From assembly GCF_003953935.1 (NCBI RefSeq), contig NZ_RXLQ01000022.1, forward strand, positions 1 to 64,000: DNA of 64,000 nucleotides. Direction: 5' to 3'. Below are positions 46,199 through 56,093 of this stretch, in pieces; position 1 is the first letter of the stretch, and each line of letters starts with the position of its first letter. Below the pieces are notes generated by a model. It made no database searches. It was not told the origin of the DNA and worked only from the letters and a program-made list of their open reading frames with translations. Both the position numbers and the translations under genes were made by a program. The stretch comes from Massilia atriviolacea. GTDB taxonomy: Bacteria; Pseudomonadota; Gammaproteobacteria; Burkholderiales; Burkholderiaceae_D.

Positions 46199-46822
46199 AT
46201 GACTGGCGAACCTAGAATACCATGCGGGCATGCCGCGCAGCCAGCACCGGCGCACTCAAATGATGCAATTGCACATATTGCCGACAAGGCAAGCTTGCGC
46301 GCCAGCCTGAAGGCGGCCCGGCGCGCCCTCGACCCTGCGGAAAAGGCGCGCCGCGACGCGCTCATCGGCGCGCGCGTGCTGGCCTGGTGGCGTGGGCTGG
46401 ACGCGGCCGGCGCGCGAGCGCTAGGCGTGTACTGGCCGCTGCGCGGCGAGCCCGACCTGCAGCCGCTCTACCTCGAACTGGCGCGCGCCGGCGTGGCGCT
46501 GGCCTTGCCGCTGGTGGTGGCGCCGGATACGGCGCTGGCCTTCGTGGAATGGGTGCCGGGCGAGGCGATGGTCAGCGACCGCATGGGGGTGGCGGTGCCG
46601 GCCGGGCAGCGGCTGGTCGAGCGGCCGGCGCTGCTGCTGGTGCCCTGCCTGGGATTTACCGCCGAGCGCTACCGGCTCGGGTATGGCGGCGGGTATTACG
46701 ACCGCACGCTGGAGGCGCTGCCGAGACCGTATACGGTGGGGGTGGCGTATGCGGCGGACCAGGTGGCGTTTGCCGGCGGGCCGCATGATGTCGCGCTCGA
46801 CAGGGTGCTGACGGAAGCATGA
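46199..46822 (+). CDS. fau: 5-formyltetrahydrofolate cyclo-ligase
   Basis: The protein has 207 residues. The family motifs are the basic KASLRASLKAARRAL opening, RGEPDLQPL, and the ATP-binding GYGGGYYDR near the end. The enzyme returns 5-formyl-THF to the folate pool. No other start codon exists in frame between 46199 and the conserved region. The first 28 residues are therefore an extra, non-conserved leader, and no ribosome-binding site is visible. Confidence 0.93.
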   Translation: MTGEPRIPCGHAAQPAPAHSNDAIAHIADKASLRASLKAARRALDPAEKARRDALIGARVLAWWRGLDAAGARALGVYWPLRGEPDLQPLYLELARAGVALALPLVVAPDTALAFVEWVPGEAMVSDRMGVAVPAGQRLVERPALLLVPCLGFTAERYRLGYGGGYYDRTLEALPRPYTVGVAYAADQVAFAGGPHDVALDRVLTEA

Positions 46823-46865
46823 TGTCGACCGTCGTTTCGCCAGGAAACGACGGCGCGTCGACATC
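46821..46865. terminator. Hairpin spanning the converging stops of fau and metF
   Basis: Arms GATGTCGAC/GTCGACATC and CGTCGTTTC/GAAACGACG form a long hairpin with a five-base loop and one bulge. It includes the stop codons of both converging genes. There is no T run, so it may work with Rho or as a transcript-end stabiliser. Confidence 0.6.
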
Positions 46866-47697
46866 AGCCGGCCTTCAGGCGCTCCCACAAGGCCGTGGTC
46901 GGCACAGCCTGGTTCATGCTGTAAAAATGCAAGCCCGGCGCGCCGCCGGCGAGCAGGCGCTCGCACAGCTGCGTCACCACATCGAGGCCAAATGCCTTGA
47001 TCGAGGCGCTATCGTCGCCGAAACTGGCCAACTTCAGGCGCACCCAGCGTGGAATTTCCGCGCCGCACATATCCGAAAACCGCAACAGCTGCGTGTAATT
47101 GGTAATCGGCATGATCCCCGCGACGACGGGAATATCGATCCCCAGCTTGCGGGTCTGGTCCATGAAGGCGAAATACGCGTCGGCGTTGTAAAAATACTGG
47201 GTGATCGCGGCATTCGCGCCGGCCTGCACCTTGCGCGCGAAGTTCTGCAGGTCGTCCTGCGGCGAGCGCGCCTGCGGATGCACTTCCGGATAGGCCGCCA
47301 CTTCGATATGGAACCAGTCGCCGGTTTCGGCCCGGATGAACTCGACCAGCTCGCTGGCATAGCGCAGCTCGCCGGCGCCGCCGTAGCCGCTCGGCAAGTC
47401 GCCGCGCAAGGCCACCAGGCGCTTGATGCCGTGCGACTGGAATTGTTTCAGGATCGCCCGGATCGACGCGCGCGAGGCGCCCACGCAGGACAGGTGGGGA
47501 GCGGCCTCATGGCCCTCGCCGAGGATCTCGACCACGGTGTCGAGCGTGCCCTGCTGCGTGCTGCCGCCGGCGCCGAAGGTGACCGAGAAATATTTAGGTT
47601 GCAGCAGCGCCAGTTTGGCACGCGCCACGCGCAGCTTGTCCGCCCCTTCGGGCGTCTTGGGCGGGAAGAATTCGATGCTGAAGTCAGGAGTTGCCAT
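46864..47697 (-). CDS. metF: 5,10-methylenetetrahydrofolate reductase
   Basis: The protein has 277 residues and belongs to the MetF family. The opening SIEFFPPKT holds the catalytic glutamate. VTFGAGGST, the RGDLPSGYGG loop that binds the flavin ribityl group, and a late AGIMPI segment are visible. It makes 5-methyl-THF for methionine synthesis. The start overlaps the end of the holin-like gene by 14 bases. A ribosome-binding site is weak, so translation probably depends on coupling. Confidence 0.96.
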   Translation of the reverse strand: MATPDFSIEFFPPKTPEGADKLRVARAKLALLQPKYFSVTFGAGGSTQQGTLDTVVEILGEGHEAAPHLSCVGASRASIRAILKQFQSHGIKRLVALRGDLPSGYGGAGELRYASELVEFIRAETGDWFHIEVAAYPEVHPQARSPQDDLQNFARKVQAGANAAITQYFYNADAYFAFMDQTRKLGIDIPVVAGIMPITNYTQLLRFSDMCGAEIPRWVRLKLASFGDDSASIKAFGLDVVTQLCERLLAGGAPGLHFYSMNQAVPTTALWERLKAG

Positions 47698-48037
47698 CTT
47701 TTTTAAGGAGTAAGGTGGACAGCGCCCACGAAATGATGCTGTACAGGATGGCGGCGCCGAAGGCCGACCAGAAACCCGAGACCTGGAATCCATCGACCAA
47801 GGACGAGACTGCCCAGAACAGCAGCGCATTGATCACCAGGATAAACAAGCCCATCGACAGCAGGGTTACGGGCAGGGTCAGCAGGACCAGAACCGGACGA
47901 ATCAGGGTATTCACCAGCCCGAGCACGAGCGCGGCAATCAGGGCCGACGCCATGTTCGTCACTTGAACCGAACTCATCAGGAATGGCAGCGCGCACAGCG
48001 CCGCTGCATTAATCAACCACGTCAAAAGTAAGCGCAT
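47684..48037 (-). CDS. Phage holin family 4-like membrane protein
   Basis: The protein has 117 residues with four membrane segments and almost no soluble part. The pattern around ALVLGLVNTLIRPVLVLLTLPV is that of the Phage_holin_4_2/YvlD group of small membrane proteins. The name is historical: these genes are mostly chromosomal and no phage is nearby. It sits between ahcY and metF in many betaproteobacteria. Its role is unknown. Confidence 0.88.
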   Translation of the reverse strand: MRLLLTWLINAAALCALPFLMSSVQVTNMASALIAALVLGLVNTLIRPVLVLLTLPVTLLSMGLFILVINALLFWAVSSLVDGFQVSGFWSAFGAAILYSIISWALSTLLLKKDGNS

Positions 48038-48081
48038 AAGGGAAGCGGAAGTCCGGTGGATAGGAAAAAAGCCATCGTCGA

Positions 48082-48118
48082 TAAGAAAACGGCGCGCTCC
48101 TTGCGGATGCGCGCCGTC
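48082..48118 (-). terminator. Terminator of ahcY
   Basis: On the minus strand a stem ACGGCGCGC/GCGCGCCGT with an 11-base loop is followed by TTTTCTTAT. It begins nine bases after the ahcY stop and lies ahead of the holin-metF pair, so that pair probably has its own promoter or depends on readthrough. Confidence 0.8.
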
Positions 48119-48126
48119 GCTAGCGC

Positions 48127-49551
<1,425 letters not shown>

Positions 49552-49580
49552 CACGCCCTCCTTTCAGTTAGAAAAAAGTA

Positions 49581-49650
49581 ACGTGAGCGCGGTTGCGGTG
49601 GAAATTCCGAGCCTGGCGAAATGGGCATTTCGTCGCAACGCTCCTCGGAA
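49581..49650 (-). promoter_or_regulatory. SAH riboswitch upstream of ahcY
   Basis: On the minus strand the leader reads CCGAGGAGCGTTGCGACG, then a short stem-loop, CCAGGCTCGG and later GCGCTCACG. This is the consensus of the SAH-binding riboswitch: CCGAG pairs with CTCGG, and GAGCG pairs with CGCTC to make the pseudoknot. High SAH is expected to raise ahcY expression. All conserved blocks occur in the right order within 70 bases, 30 bases before the start codon. Confidence 0.92.
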
Positions 49651-49737
49651 CAGAGAAGTGTAGCCGCTAACGCCCAGTTGCGCCAGCCAAATTTCTCCGA
49701 CGTGGCAAACGCCGACAGCCGCCCTCCGCATGTCCTA

Positions 49738-49795
49738 CAACCGGGGTCAGAGCTTTAATTAGAAACATTTCAATTAAAAGCTCTGACCCCGGTTG
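49738..49795. repeat. Palindromic repeat, copy 1
   Basis: A near-perfect hairpin of 58 bases has arms CAACCGGGGTCAGAGCTTT and its complement around an A+T-rich loop. The second copy is at 49907-49962. The pair lies in the gap between ahcY and metK. Confidence 0.85.
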
Positions 49796-49906
49796 CGGCG
49801 CGCTTCCAGGCGAAAGACTGGGCGCCACATCGACAGGACTATTGCGTCTTTTAACAGAAATCGTCCAGTCTCCGCCCTTGCCGTACCAGGAAACGGTGAA
49901 AAACGA

Positions 49907-49962
49907 GACCGGGGTCAGAGCTTTAACTAGAAATATTTCTAATTAAAGCTCTGACCCCGGTT
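49907..49962. repeat. Palindromic repeat, copy 2
   Basis: This hairpin of 56 bases has the same arms (ACCGGGGTCAGAGCTTTAA and its complement) as the copy at 49738-49795, with a slightly different loop. About 110 bases of unrelated sequence lie between. It may also terminate metK transcription, which ends 46 bases away. Confidence 0.85.
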
Positions 49963-50007
49963 GGGGGTGCAAACCGCGCTGGCAGGCGGTTTGCGACGCT
50001 GTCGCTG

Positions 50008-51174
50008 TCAGGAGAGGCCGGCTTCGGCGCGCAGCAGGGCGACTTTGTCGGTGCGCTCCCAGGTGAACTCGGGCTCTTCGCGGCCGAAGTGGCCGTACGC
50101 CGCACTCTTCTGATAAATCGGACGCAGCAGGTCGAGCATCTGGACGATGCCTTTCGGACGCAGGTCGAAATGCTCCATCACCAGGGCGGCGATTTTTTCG
50201 TCCGAGATCACGCCCGTGCCTTCGGTGTACACCGTGATGTTGATCGGCTTGGCCACCCCGATCGCATAGCTGACCTGCACCTGGCACTGGCGCGCCAGCC
50301 CGGCCGCGACCACGTTCTTGGCCACGTAGCGGGCCGCGTAGGCCGCCGAACGGTCGACTTTCGAGGGATCCTTGCCCGAAAACGCACCACCGCCGTGCGG
50401 CGCCGCGCCGCCGTAGGTGTCGACGATGATCTTGCGCCCGGTCAGGCCGCAATCGCCTTGCGGACCGCCAATAACAAAGCGGCCGGTCGGGTTGACCAGG
50501 TAGCGCGTGTTGTTGAGCCACTCGGCCGGCAAGACTTTCTTGATGATTTCTTCAATCACCGCTTCTTCGATCTGCGCGTGCGTCACTTCCGGCGCGTGCT
50601 GGGTTGACAGCACCACGGTGTCGACGCCAACCGGACGGCCGTCGACGTAACGCAGGGTCACTTGCGATTTGGCATCCGGACGCAGCCACGGCAGGCGGCC
50701 ATCCTTGCGCAGCTGCGACTGGCGCTCGACCAGGCGGTGCGCGTAGTGGATGGCGGCCGGCATCAGCTCGGCCGTTTCGTCGCAGGCGTAGCCGAACATC
50801 AGGCCCTGGTCGCCGGCGCCCTGGTCCAGGTCGAGCCCGGCTCCTTCGTCGACGCCCTGGGCGATGTCGGGCGACTGCTTGTCGTAGCAGACCATCACGG
50901 CGCAGCCGCGGTAGTCGATGCCGTAGTCGGTGTTGTCGTAGCCGATGCGCTTGATGGTTTCGCGCGCAACCTGAATATAATCGACGTTGGCGTGGGTGGT
51001 GATTTCACCGGCCAGCACCACCAGGCCCGTGTTGCACAGGGTCTCGGCGGCCACGCGCGCTTTCGGGTCTTGCTCGAGGATGGCGTCCAGGATGGCGTCG
51101 GAAATCTGGTCCGCAACTTTGTCGGGGTGGCCTTCCGAGACGGATTCGGACGTAAAGAGATAGTCGTTTGACAT
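50008..51174 (-). CDS. metK: S-adenosylmethionine synthetase
   Basis: The protein has 388 residues. The signatures [28 protein letters not shown] and the glycine-rich [20 protein letters not shown] are intact. It makes SAM from methionine and ATP. The ATG at 51172-51174 follows CAGGAG. It lies divergent from the lipid A acyltransferase genes, a layout common in Burkholderiales, and upstream of ahcY on the same strand. Confidence 0.98.
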   Translation of the reverse strand: MSNDYLFTSESVSEGHPDKVADQISDAILDAILEQDPKARVAAETLCNTGLVVLAGEITTHANVDYIQVARETIKRIGYDNTDYGIDYRGCAVMVCYDKQSPDIAQGVDEGAGLDLDQGAGDQGLMFGYACDETAELMPAAIHYAHRLVERQSQLRKDGRLPWLRPDAKSQVTLRYVDGRPVGVDTVVLSTQHAPEVTHAQIEEAVIEEIIKKVLPAEWLNNTRYLVNPTGRFVIGGPQGDCGLTGRKIIVDTYGGAAPHGGGAFSGKDPSKVDRSAAYAARYVAKNVVAAGLARQCQVQVSYAIGVAKPINITVYTEGTGVISDEKIAALVMEHFDLRPKGIVQMLDLLRPIYQKSAAYGHFGREEPEFTWERTDKVALLRAEAGLS

Positions 51175-51204
51175 GCAATGCTCCTGTTACTGTGTGGTAT
51201 TGAA

Positions 51205-51230
51205 GTCGCAGTAACCGGGTTGCCTGCGAC
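51205..51230 (-). promoter_or_regulatory. Hairpin in the metK leader
   Basis: GTCGCAG and CTGCGAC pair around a 12-base loop in the 5' leader of metK, about 30 bases before the start codon. It does not match the SAM or SAH riboswitch consensus that I know. It may be a simple stabilising stem or part of an unrecognised control element. Confidence 0.35.
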
Positions 51231-51362
51231 GCTTTAGCGACATTTATATTCCGCTTCGCAAGTTGTCTATTAACTCGGCGGATACTGCATACGTGGTATT
51301 TTACGCTCCTTGAGAAATTTTGGCTAAGCAACTAGCCGTTTGTTGAACCACAGTCAAAAACC

Positions 51363-52214
51363 ATGTTAGTTCCCCTTTTCCGTCTTTTATCGACACTGCC
51401 CTTGCCGGCCCTGCATGTCCTGGGCGCCGGCCTGGGCTGGTTCGTGTACCTCGCCTCCCCTTCTTACCGCAAGCTGATGCGCACCAACCTGCGCGCGGCC
51501 GGCTTCGGCCAGCACCTGTCGGCTGCCATCGCCGAGTCCGGCAAGTCGATCATCGAACTGGCCTTCGTGTGGTGCGCGCCGCCCGAAAAAGTGGCAGGCA
51601 TGGCCACCGACGAGAACTGGGACTACGTCCAGTCGGTCATCGACAGCGGGCGCGGGATCATGTTCCTCACCCCGCACCTGGGTTGCTTCGAGATCACGGC
51701 GCAGCAGATCGCGCTGCGCACCAAGCTGACCGTGATGTACCGCCCGCCCAAGCAGGCGGCCCTGAAACCGCTGATCGAGGGCGCCCGCGCGCGCCACAAC
51801 CTGCACCTGGCCCCGGCCAACCTGTCGGGCGTGCGGATCCTGGCCAAGTGCCTCAAGCGCGGCGAGCCGATCGGGGTGCTGCCGGACCAGGTGCCGCAGG
51901 AGGGCGAAGGCGTGTGGGCGCCGTTTTTCGGCCGCCCGGCCTACAGCATGACCTTGCCGGCCAAGCTGGCGCAGCTGGGCAATGCCGAGATCATCCTGGT
52001 GTACGCCGAGCGGCGCCCGGGGGGCAAGGGCTTCATCGTGCGTTTCGTGCCTTTCGGCCAGGAACTTGCCGGCACCGCCGCCGAGCAGGCGACGACCATC
52101 AACCGCGCCATGGAGCAGCTGATCGCGCGCTGCCCGGCCCAGTATTTCTGGAGTTATAACCGCTACAAGCAGCCCGGCGGCGTGCCAGCGCCGGACGCGC
52201 AGGTGGACGCATGA
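51363..52214 (+). CDS. LpxL/HtrB-family lipid A acyltransferase (first copy)
   Basis: The protein has 283 residues. One amino membrane segment is followed by the acyltransferase motif H-x4-E in TPHLGCFE, the lysine/arginine-rich RPPKQAALKPLIEGAR and the LPDQVPQEGEG segment. The enzyme adds a secondary acyl chain to lipid A at the inner membrane. The start overlaps nothing, but its end overlaps the second copy by four bases. It is divergent from metK. Confidence 0.92.
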   Translation: MLVPLFRLLSTLPLPALHVLGAGLGWFVYLASPSYRKLMRTNLRAAGFGQHLSAAIAESGKSIIELAFVWCAPPEKVAGMATDENWDYVQSVIDSGRGIMFLTPHLGCFEITAQQIALRTKLTVMYRPPKQAALKPLIEGARARHNLHLAPANLSGVRILAKCLKRGEPIGVLPDQVPQEGEGVWAPFFGRPAYSMTLPAKLAQLGNAEIILVYAERRPGGKGFIVRFVPFGQELAGTAAEQATTINRAMEQLIARCPAQYFWSYNRYKQPGGVPAPDAQVDA

Positions 52215-53083
52215 AGTTGCTGCTTGGCCTGATGTGGCTGATGCACTGGTTGCCGCTGCCCCTGCTGGGACGGGTCGGCACGGGCGTCGGCAGCCTGCTG
52301 TTCCTGGTCTTGCGCAAGCGCCGCCATATCGCCCTGACCAATCTGCGCATGTGCATGCCGGAATTGTCGGAAGCGCAAAGGGTGGTGCTGGCGCGCCAGC
52401 ATTTCCAGTCGTATTCGCGCAGCGTGTGGGAGCGCGGCATCCTCTGGTGGGCGCCGGAAGCGCGCCTGCGCCGCCTGATCCGTGTCGAGCCGGGCGTGCC
52501 GCTGGCGCAGATCGCGGATCGGCCGACCATCCTGCTGTGCCCGCACTTCGTGAGCCTGGACGTGGCCGGCGTGGCGGTGATGCTGGAAACCGGTTTGTGC
52601 TCGATTTACGTGCCGCAGAAAAACGCGGTGTTCGACGAGGTCTTGCGCAAGGGCCGCTCGCGCTTCCGTCCGGTGCAACTGTTTTCGCGCAAGGAGGGGG
52701 TCAAGCCGATCATCCGCGCCATGCGCGAGCATGTGCCCTACTTTATGCTGCCGGACATGGATTTCGGCGACAAGGATGCCGCCTTCGTGCCGTTTTTCGG
52801 GATTCCCGCCGCCACCCTGACGGCGCCCGGGCGCATCGCGGCGGCCACCGGGGCCCAGGTGATTCCGGTGGTGGCCACCTTCTTGCCGAATTACACGGGC
52901 TGGAAGGTGAGCTTCTATCCGGCCTGGGAGGATTATCCGGGCGACGACATGGCCGAGTCGGCCCGCCGCATGAACGCCTTCATCGAGGACCGGGTGCGCG
53001 AGGCGCCGGCCGAGTATTTCTGGACGCACAAGCGCTTCAAGACCCGTCCGCCAGGCGAACCGTCGCCTTACCTGAAACAATAA
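52211..53083 (+). CDS. LpxL/HtrB-family lipid A acyltransferase (second copy)
   Basis: The protein has 290 residues. An amino membrane segment leads to H-x4-D in CPHFVSLD, YVPQKNAVFDE and FMLPDMDFG. It is clearly related to the first copy but different enough to suggest a separate acyl position, as with LpxL and LpxM. Its ATG lies inside the end of the first copy (ATGA), so they are coupled. Confidence 0.92.
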   Translation: MKLLLGLMWLMHWLPLPLLGRVGTGVGSLLFLVLRKRRHIALTNLRMCMPELSEAQRVVLARQHFQSYSRSVWERGILWWAPEARLRRLIRVEPGVPLAQIADRPTILLCPHFVSLDVAGVAVMLETGLCSIYVPQKNAVFDEVLRKGRSRFRPVQLFSRKEGVKPIIRAMREHVPYFMLPDMDFGDKDAAFVPFFGIPAATLTAPGRIAAATGAQVIPVVATFLPNYTGWKVSFYPAWEDYPGDDMAESARRMNAFIEDRVREAPAEYFWTHKRFKTRPPGEPSPYLKQ

Positions 53084-53107
53084 TCTTCCCGCACTATACT
53101 GACACCC

Positions 53108-53968
53108 ATGAAACTCAAATTTACCAAGATGCACGGCGCCGGTAACGATTTCATCGTCGTCGACGCCATCAGCCAGCAGGTCGACCTGACGCCCGCCCAG
53201 TGGCAGCGCCTGGCGGACCGGCGTTTCGGGATCGGCGCCGACCAGATCCTGGTGGTCGAACAAGCGCAGGGCGAAGGCTGCGATTTCCGTTACCGCATTT
53301 TCAATAACGATGGCGGCGAAGTCGAGCAATGCGGCAATGGCGCGCGCGCCTTCGTCAAGTTTGTCACAGACAAGGGCTTGACCACGCAGTCGAGCATCCG
53401 TGTGGAAACCATGAAGGGCATCATCACCCCGCGCCTGGAAGCCGATGGCAGCATCACGGTGGACATGGGGGCGCCGGTGCTCGAACCGGCCCAGGTGCCC
53501 TTCGATGCGGCCGGGCTGGGCGGCTGGGCCGAGGGCAAGGACACCTTGTGGCCCTTGCCGATCAAATACCAGGGCGGCAAGACCGTGTTCGTCTCGGTGG
53601 TATCGATGGGCAATCCGCACGCGGTGCAGGTGGTCGAGGACGTCGACCTGGCGCCGGTGCTGGAAACCGGGCCGCTGATCGAGGCGCATGCGCGCTTTCC
53701 GAACAAGGTCAATGCCGGCTTCATGCAGGTGCTGGACCGGCAGCACATCAAGCTGCGCGTGTACGAGCGCGGCGCCGGCGAAACGCTGGCCTGCGGTTCG
53801 GGCGCCTGCGCGGCCGTGGTGGCCGGGATCCGGCGCGGACTGCTCGATTCGCCGGTGCGCGTCAGTGCGCGCGGCGGCGAACTGTCGATCGCCTGGGAAG
53901 GCGACGGACAGCCGGTGATGCTGAGCGGACCGGCGGTGACGGTGTTCGACGGCGAGATCGCGCTCTGA
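53108..53968 (+). CDS. dapF: Diaminopimelate epimerase
   Basis: The protein has 286 residues. The two catalytic cysteines are C75 in [11 protein letters not shown] and C229 in [11 protein letters not shown]. The amino motif [15 protein letters not shown] is typical. It converts LL- to meso-diaminopimelate for lysine and peptidoglycan. It begins 24 bases after the second acyltransferase gene. In many gammaproteobacteria and betaproteobacteria it is followed directly by a DUF484 gene and xerC, which here lie 4.9 kb away. Confidence 0.98.
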   Translation: MKLKFTKMHGAGNDFIVVDAISQQVDLTPAQWQRLADRRFGIGADQILVVEQAQGEGCDFRYRIFNNDGGEVEQCGNGARAFVKFVTDKGLTTQSSIRVETMKGIITPRLEADGSITVDMGAPVLEPAQVPFDAAGLGGWAEGKDTLWPLPIKYQGGKTVFVSVVSMGNPHAVQVVEDVDLAPVLETGPLIEAHARFPNKVNAGFMQVLDRQHIKLRVYERGAGETLACGSGACAAVVAGIRRGLLDSPVRVSARGGELSIAWEGDGQPVMLSGPAVTVFDGEIAL

Positions 53969-54014
53969 GCCGGGCGCCGGCATGGGGCCGGCGCTGTCAT
54001 ACGTCGGCTTGCCG

Positions 54015-55643
54015 TCATGCCGCCATTTCGTAGGCCTCCACCTCGCCCTGCTCCGCCTGCTCGGACTCGGGCACCAGGGTCTTGAGCCGGTACAGGCGCT
54101 GCCGGTAATTGCCCTCCGGCCCGGTCGGGCCGCAATCGATGCCGTCGAACAGGCGCACGATGCGGTCCAGCGCGTGCCGTTCGTGCATCGAATCGATCAC
54201 CACCAGACGCCGCTTGCTGCGCCCGTAACTGCCGCGGATATCGATCACCAGGCAATGCCCCTGGTCGGCCGCCGTGACATCGAGCAGGAGCGCTTCGGCG
54301 CGGGTCAGCCCGAACAGGGCGGCCAGCTCCAGGCGCGCGGCCAGCAGCGGGTGGGCGCCGCCCAGCTCGTACGCGGCCAGGGACCCGGTTTCGGTATAGG
54401 CCGCGCCGTCGCAGCGCGGGGCGATCTTGTGCAGGGCCGTGGCCGCCAGCGGGCAGCCTTGCAGCGCCGCCTTTTGCAGCCAGTACACGGCGCGCACATC
54501 GTTGTTTTCATTCTCGCGGCGCGCGCGCCAGGCGCTGTTGCCGCATTCGAGCTGGGCGTCGCGGTAGCCCATCTCGGCGGCGCGCTCCAGGTAGCGCTGG
54601 GCGTCGAGCACATTGCGCTGGGAGAATTCGGGCTTGATGTAGATGCGCGACAGCGCGTACCAGGCTTCGGCCAGGCCCTGGTTGCCGGCCAGGGTCAGCC
54701 AGCGGATGGCTTTCTTGAAGTTGGCCGAGCCTTCGCCCACGGCAATGCGCTTGCCGTCGACCTGCATGCGCGCGCACCACAGTCCCACGGCGAACTGGGC
54801 ATGGGCATCGTGCTCGGCGGCGGCCAGTTCGAAGAAATGACGGCTTTCGGCACTCACGGCCTCGGCCTCGGCCTCGTCCGCCGTGGCGTGCGCCACGGCC
54901 GCCAGCGCCCGCGCGCAGCGCGACAGCAGCGTCACGTCCGCCGCCCCGAGCTGGCTGGCGGCGCGCGGGGTCGTGCCCAGCTGGCGCAGCAGCGCCCGCG
55001 CCAGCGGCAGCGCGCGCGCGGCGTAGGCTTGCAGGAGGCCCGCTTCCCAGTCGCTGTCGAGTTCCGATAACTGGACTTGGGGCGCGGCATTGTCGGCGCC
55101 ACGCTGCAGCCAGCGCGCCTCGGCCAGGCGCTGCGGCGCACCGGCCGGCGGGACCGGCGCGCGCGGGGACGCGTCCTGCGCCTCGGGCGCCGCCAGCGCC
55201 CCGGCCAGGCGCCGGTGCTGCGCCAGCAGCCACTGCGCCTCGGCCAGCCCGGCCGCCGCGCCCGCTTCCAGCGCGGCGAAAGCTTTGTCGCGCCGTTCCG
55301 GGCCGGGCGTGTCGCCGCCATGCCCGCCCAGGATCAGCTGGGCCAGCACCAGGCCGGCGCGCGGGTTGCCCTCGTCGTAGGCTTGCTCGAACCAGCACGC
55401 CACCGGGCGCTGGCTCTGCAGCGCCACGTCGAAGGGAATGTGGGTGCCGATCAGCTGGCTCGCACCGGTACAGCCTTGCTGGGCGGCACGGTCGAGCCAG
55501 TGCAGCGCCGTCGGCAAGCTTTTGGGCAAGCCCGCGCTGCCGAACAGATACAGGGTGCCCAGTTCGAGCTGGGCCTGGGCGCGGCCTGCGCGCGCGCCAC
55601 GTATGAGCGCTAGTTCTTCACGGTTTGCCATGATTTTTGCCAT
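54015..55643 (-). CDS. Sel1-like repeat protein
   Basis: The protein has 542 residues. Sel1/TPR-type repeats are visible in the first 130 residues (AQLELGTLYLFGSAGLP, ALHWLDRAAQQG) and again from about 220 to 400 (AIRWLTLAGNQGLAEAWYAL, AQRYLERAAEMGYRDAQLE, AVYWLQKAALQG). The carboxyl 150 residues form a different, unrecognised domain. There is no signal peptide. The start was set at the ATG at 55641-55643; an ATG four codons later is possible. It is on the opposite strand to its neighbours. Confidence 0.82.
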   Translation of the reverse strand: MAKIMANREELALIRGARAGRAQAQLELGTLYLFGSAGLPKSLPTALHWLDRAAQQGCTGASQLIGTHIPFDVALQSQRPVACWFEQAYDEGNPRAGLVLAQLILGGHGGDTPGPERRDKAFAALEAGAAAGLAEAQWLLAQHRRLAGALAAPEAQDASPRAPVPPAGAPQRLAEARWLQRGADNAAPQVQLSELDSDWEAGLLQAYAARALPLARALLRQLGTTPRAASQLGAADVTLLSRCARALAAVAHATADEAEAEAVSAESRHFFELAAAEHDAHAQFAVGLWCARMQVDGKRIAVGEGSANFKKAIRWLTLAGNQGLAEAWYALSRIYIKPEFSQRNVLDAQRYLERAAEMGYRDAQLECGNSAWRARRENENNDVRAVYWLQKAALQGCPLAATALHKIAPRCDGAAYTETGSLAAYELGGAHPLLAARLELAALFGLTRAEALLLDVTAADQGHCLVIDIRGSYGRSKRRLVVIDSMHERHALDRIVRLFDGIDCGPTGPEGNYRQRLYRLKTLVPESEQAEQGEVEAYEMAA

Positions 55644-56093
55644 CACCTTGTTGGAGGGCCCCCGGAGGAGATAAGTCCGTCGGGCCTGCTACACCGCATG
55701 GCGTCGGTCGAGTTGCAAACATACAACAATTGCCTGGCTGATGCGGGTGCAGCCGACGTCATAAAGTCTACGTCAGGTGGGCGGCGTCATGGCCGCAGAT
55801 GGCGACTTCCTTGATTTTGCACAAAGCTTGTCATTTATTACAGATGAGATTCCGCATGAACCGATTTCATCGACAAGCGCATGTTCTTGCCTGTATCAAT
55901 ACGCAGTAACGTTTCATAAATACAACAACACTGCTGGAATGATTGGCTTTCAACCAATTCTACCCCTCATAATCGATCAGGACAGCCAGCAAGACATGGC
56001 CAGGCAATCAAGGTTTCTTAATCCGCGTGTTCAGAAGAGGGAAAACTCAAGGCACTTGCGGATTCGACTGATTCACTTTTTAAGGACGTGTAC
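55644..56093. other. Divergent region ahead of the first porin gene
   Basis: This 450-base region between the Sel1 gene and the porin gene has no supported gene. It is A+T-rich from about 55790 to 56090. It should hold both promoters and a long porin leader. No box is clear enough to call, and the porin start has a TAAGGA site. Confidence 0.5.

Noticed and set aside
47684-48037. Prophage remnant suggested by a holin-like protein
   Set aside because: The family is mainly chromosomal, there are no other phage genes, and it sits inside the methyl-cycle neighbourhood.
49738-49962. CRISPR array
   Set aside because: There are only two repeats. They are long perfect palindromes with one unrelated spacer, and no cas genes are present.
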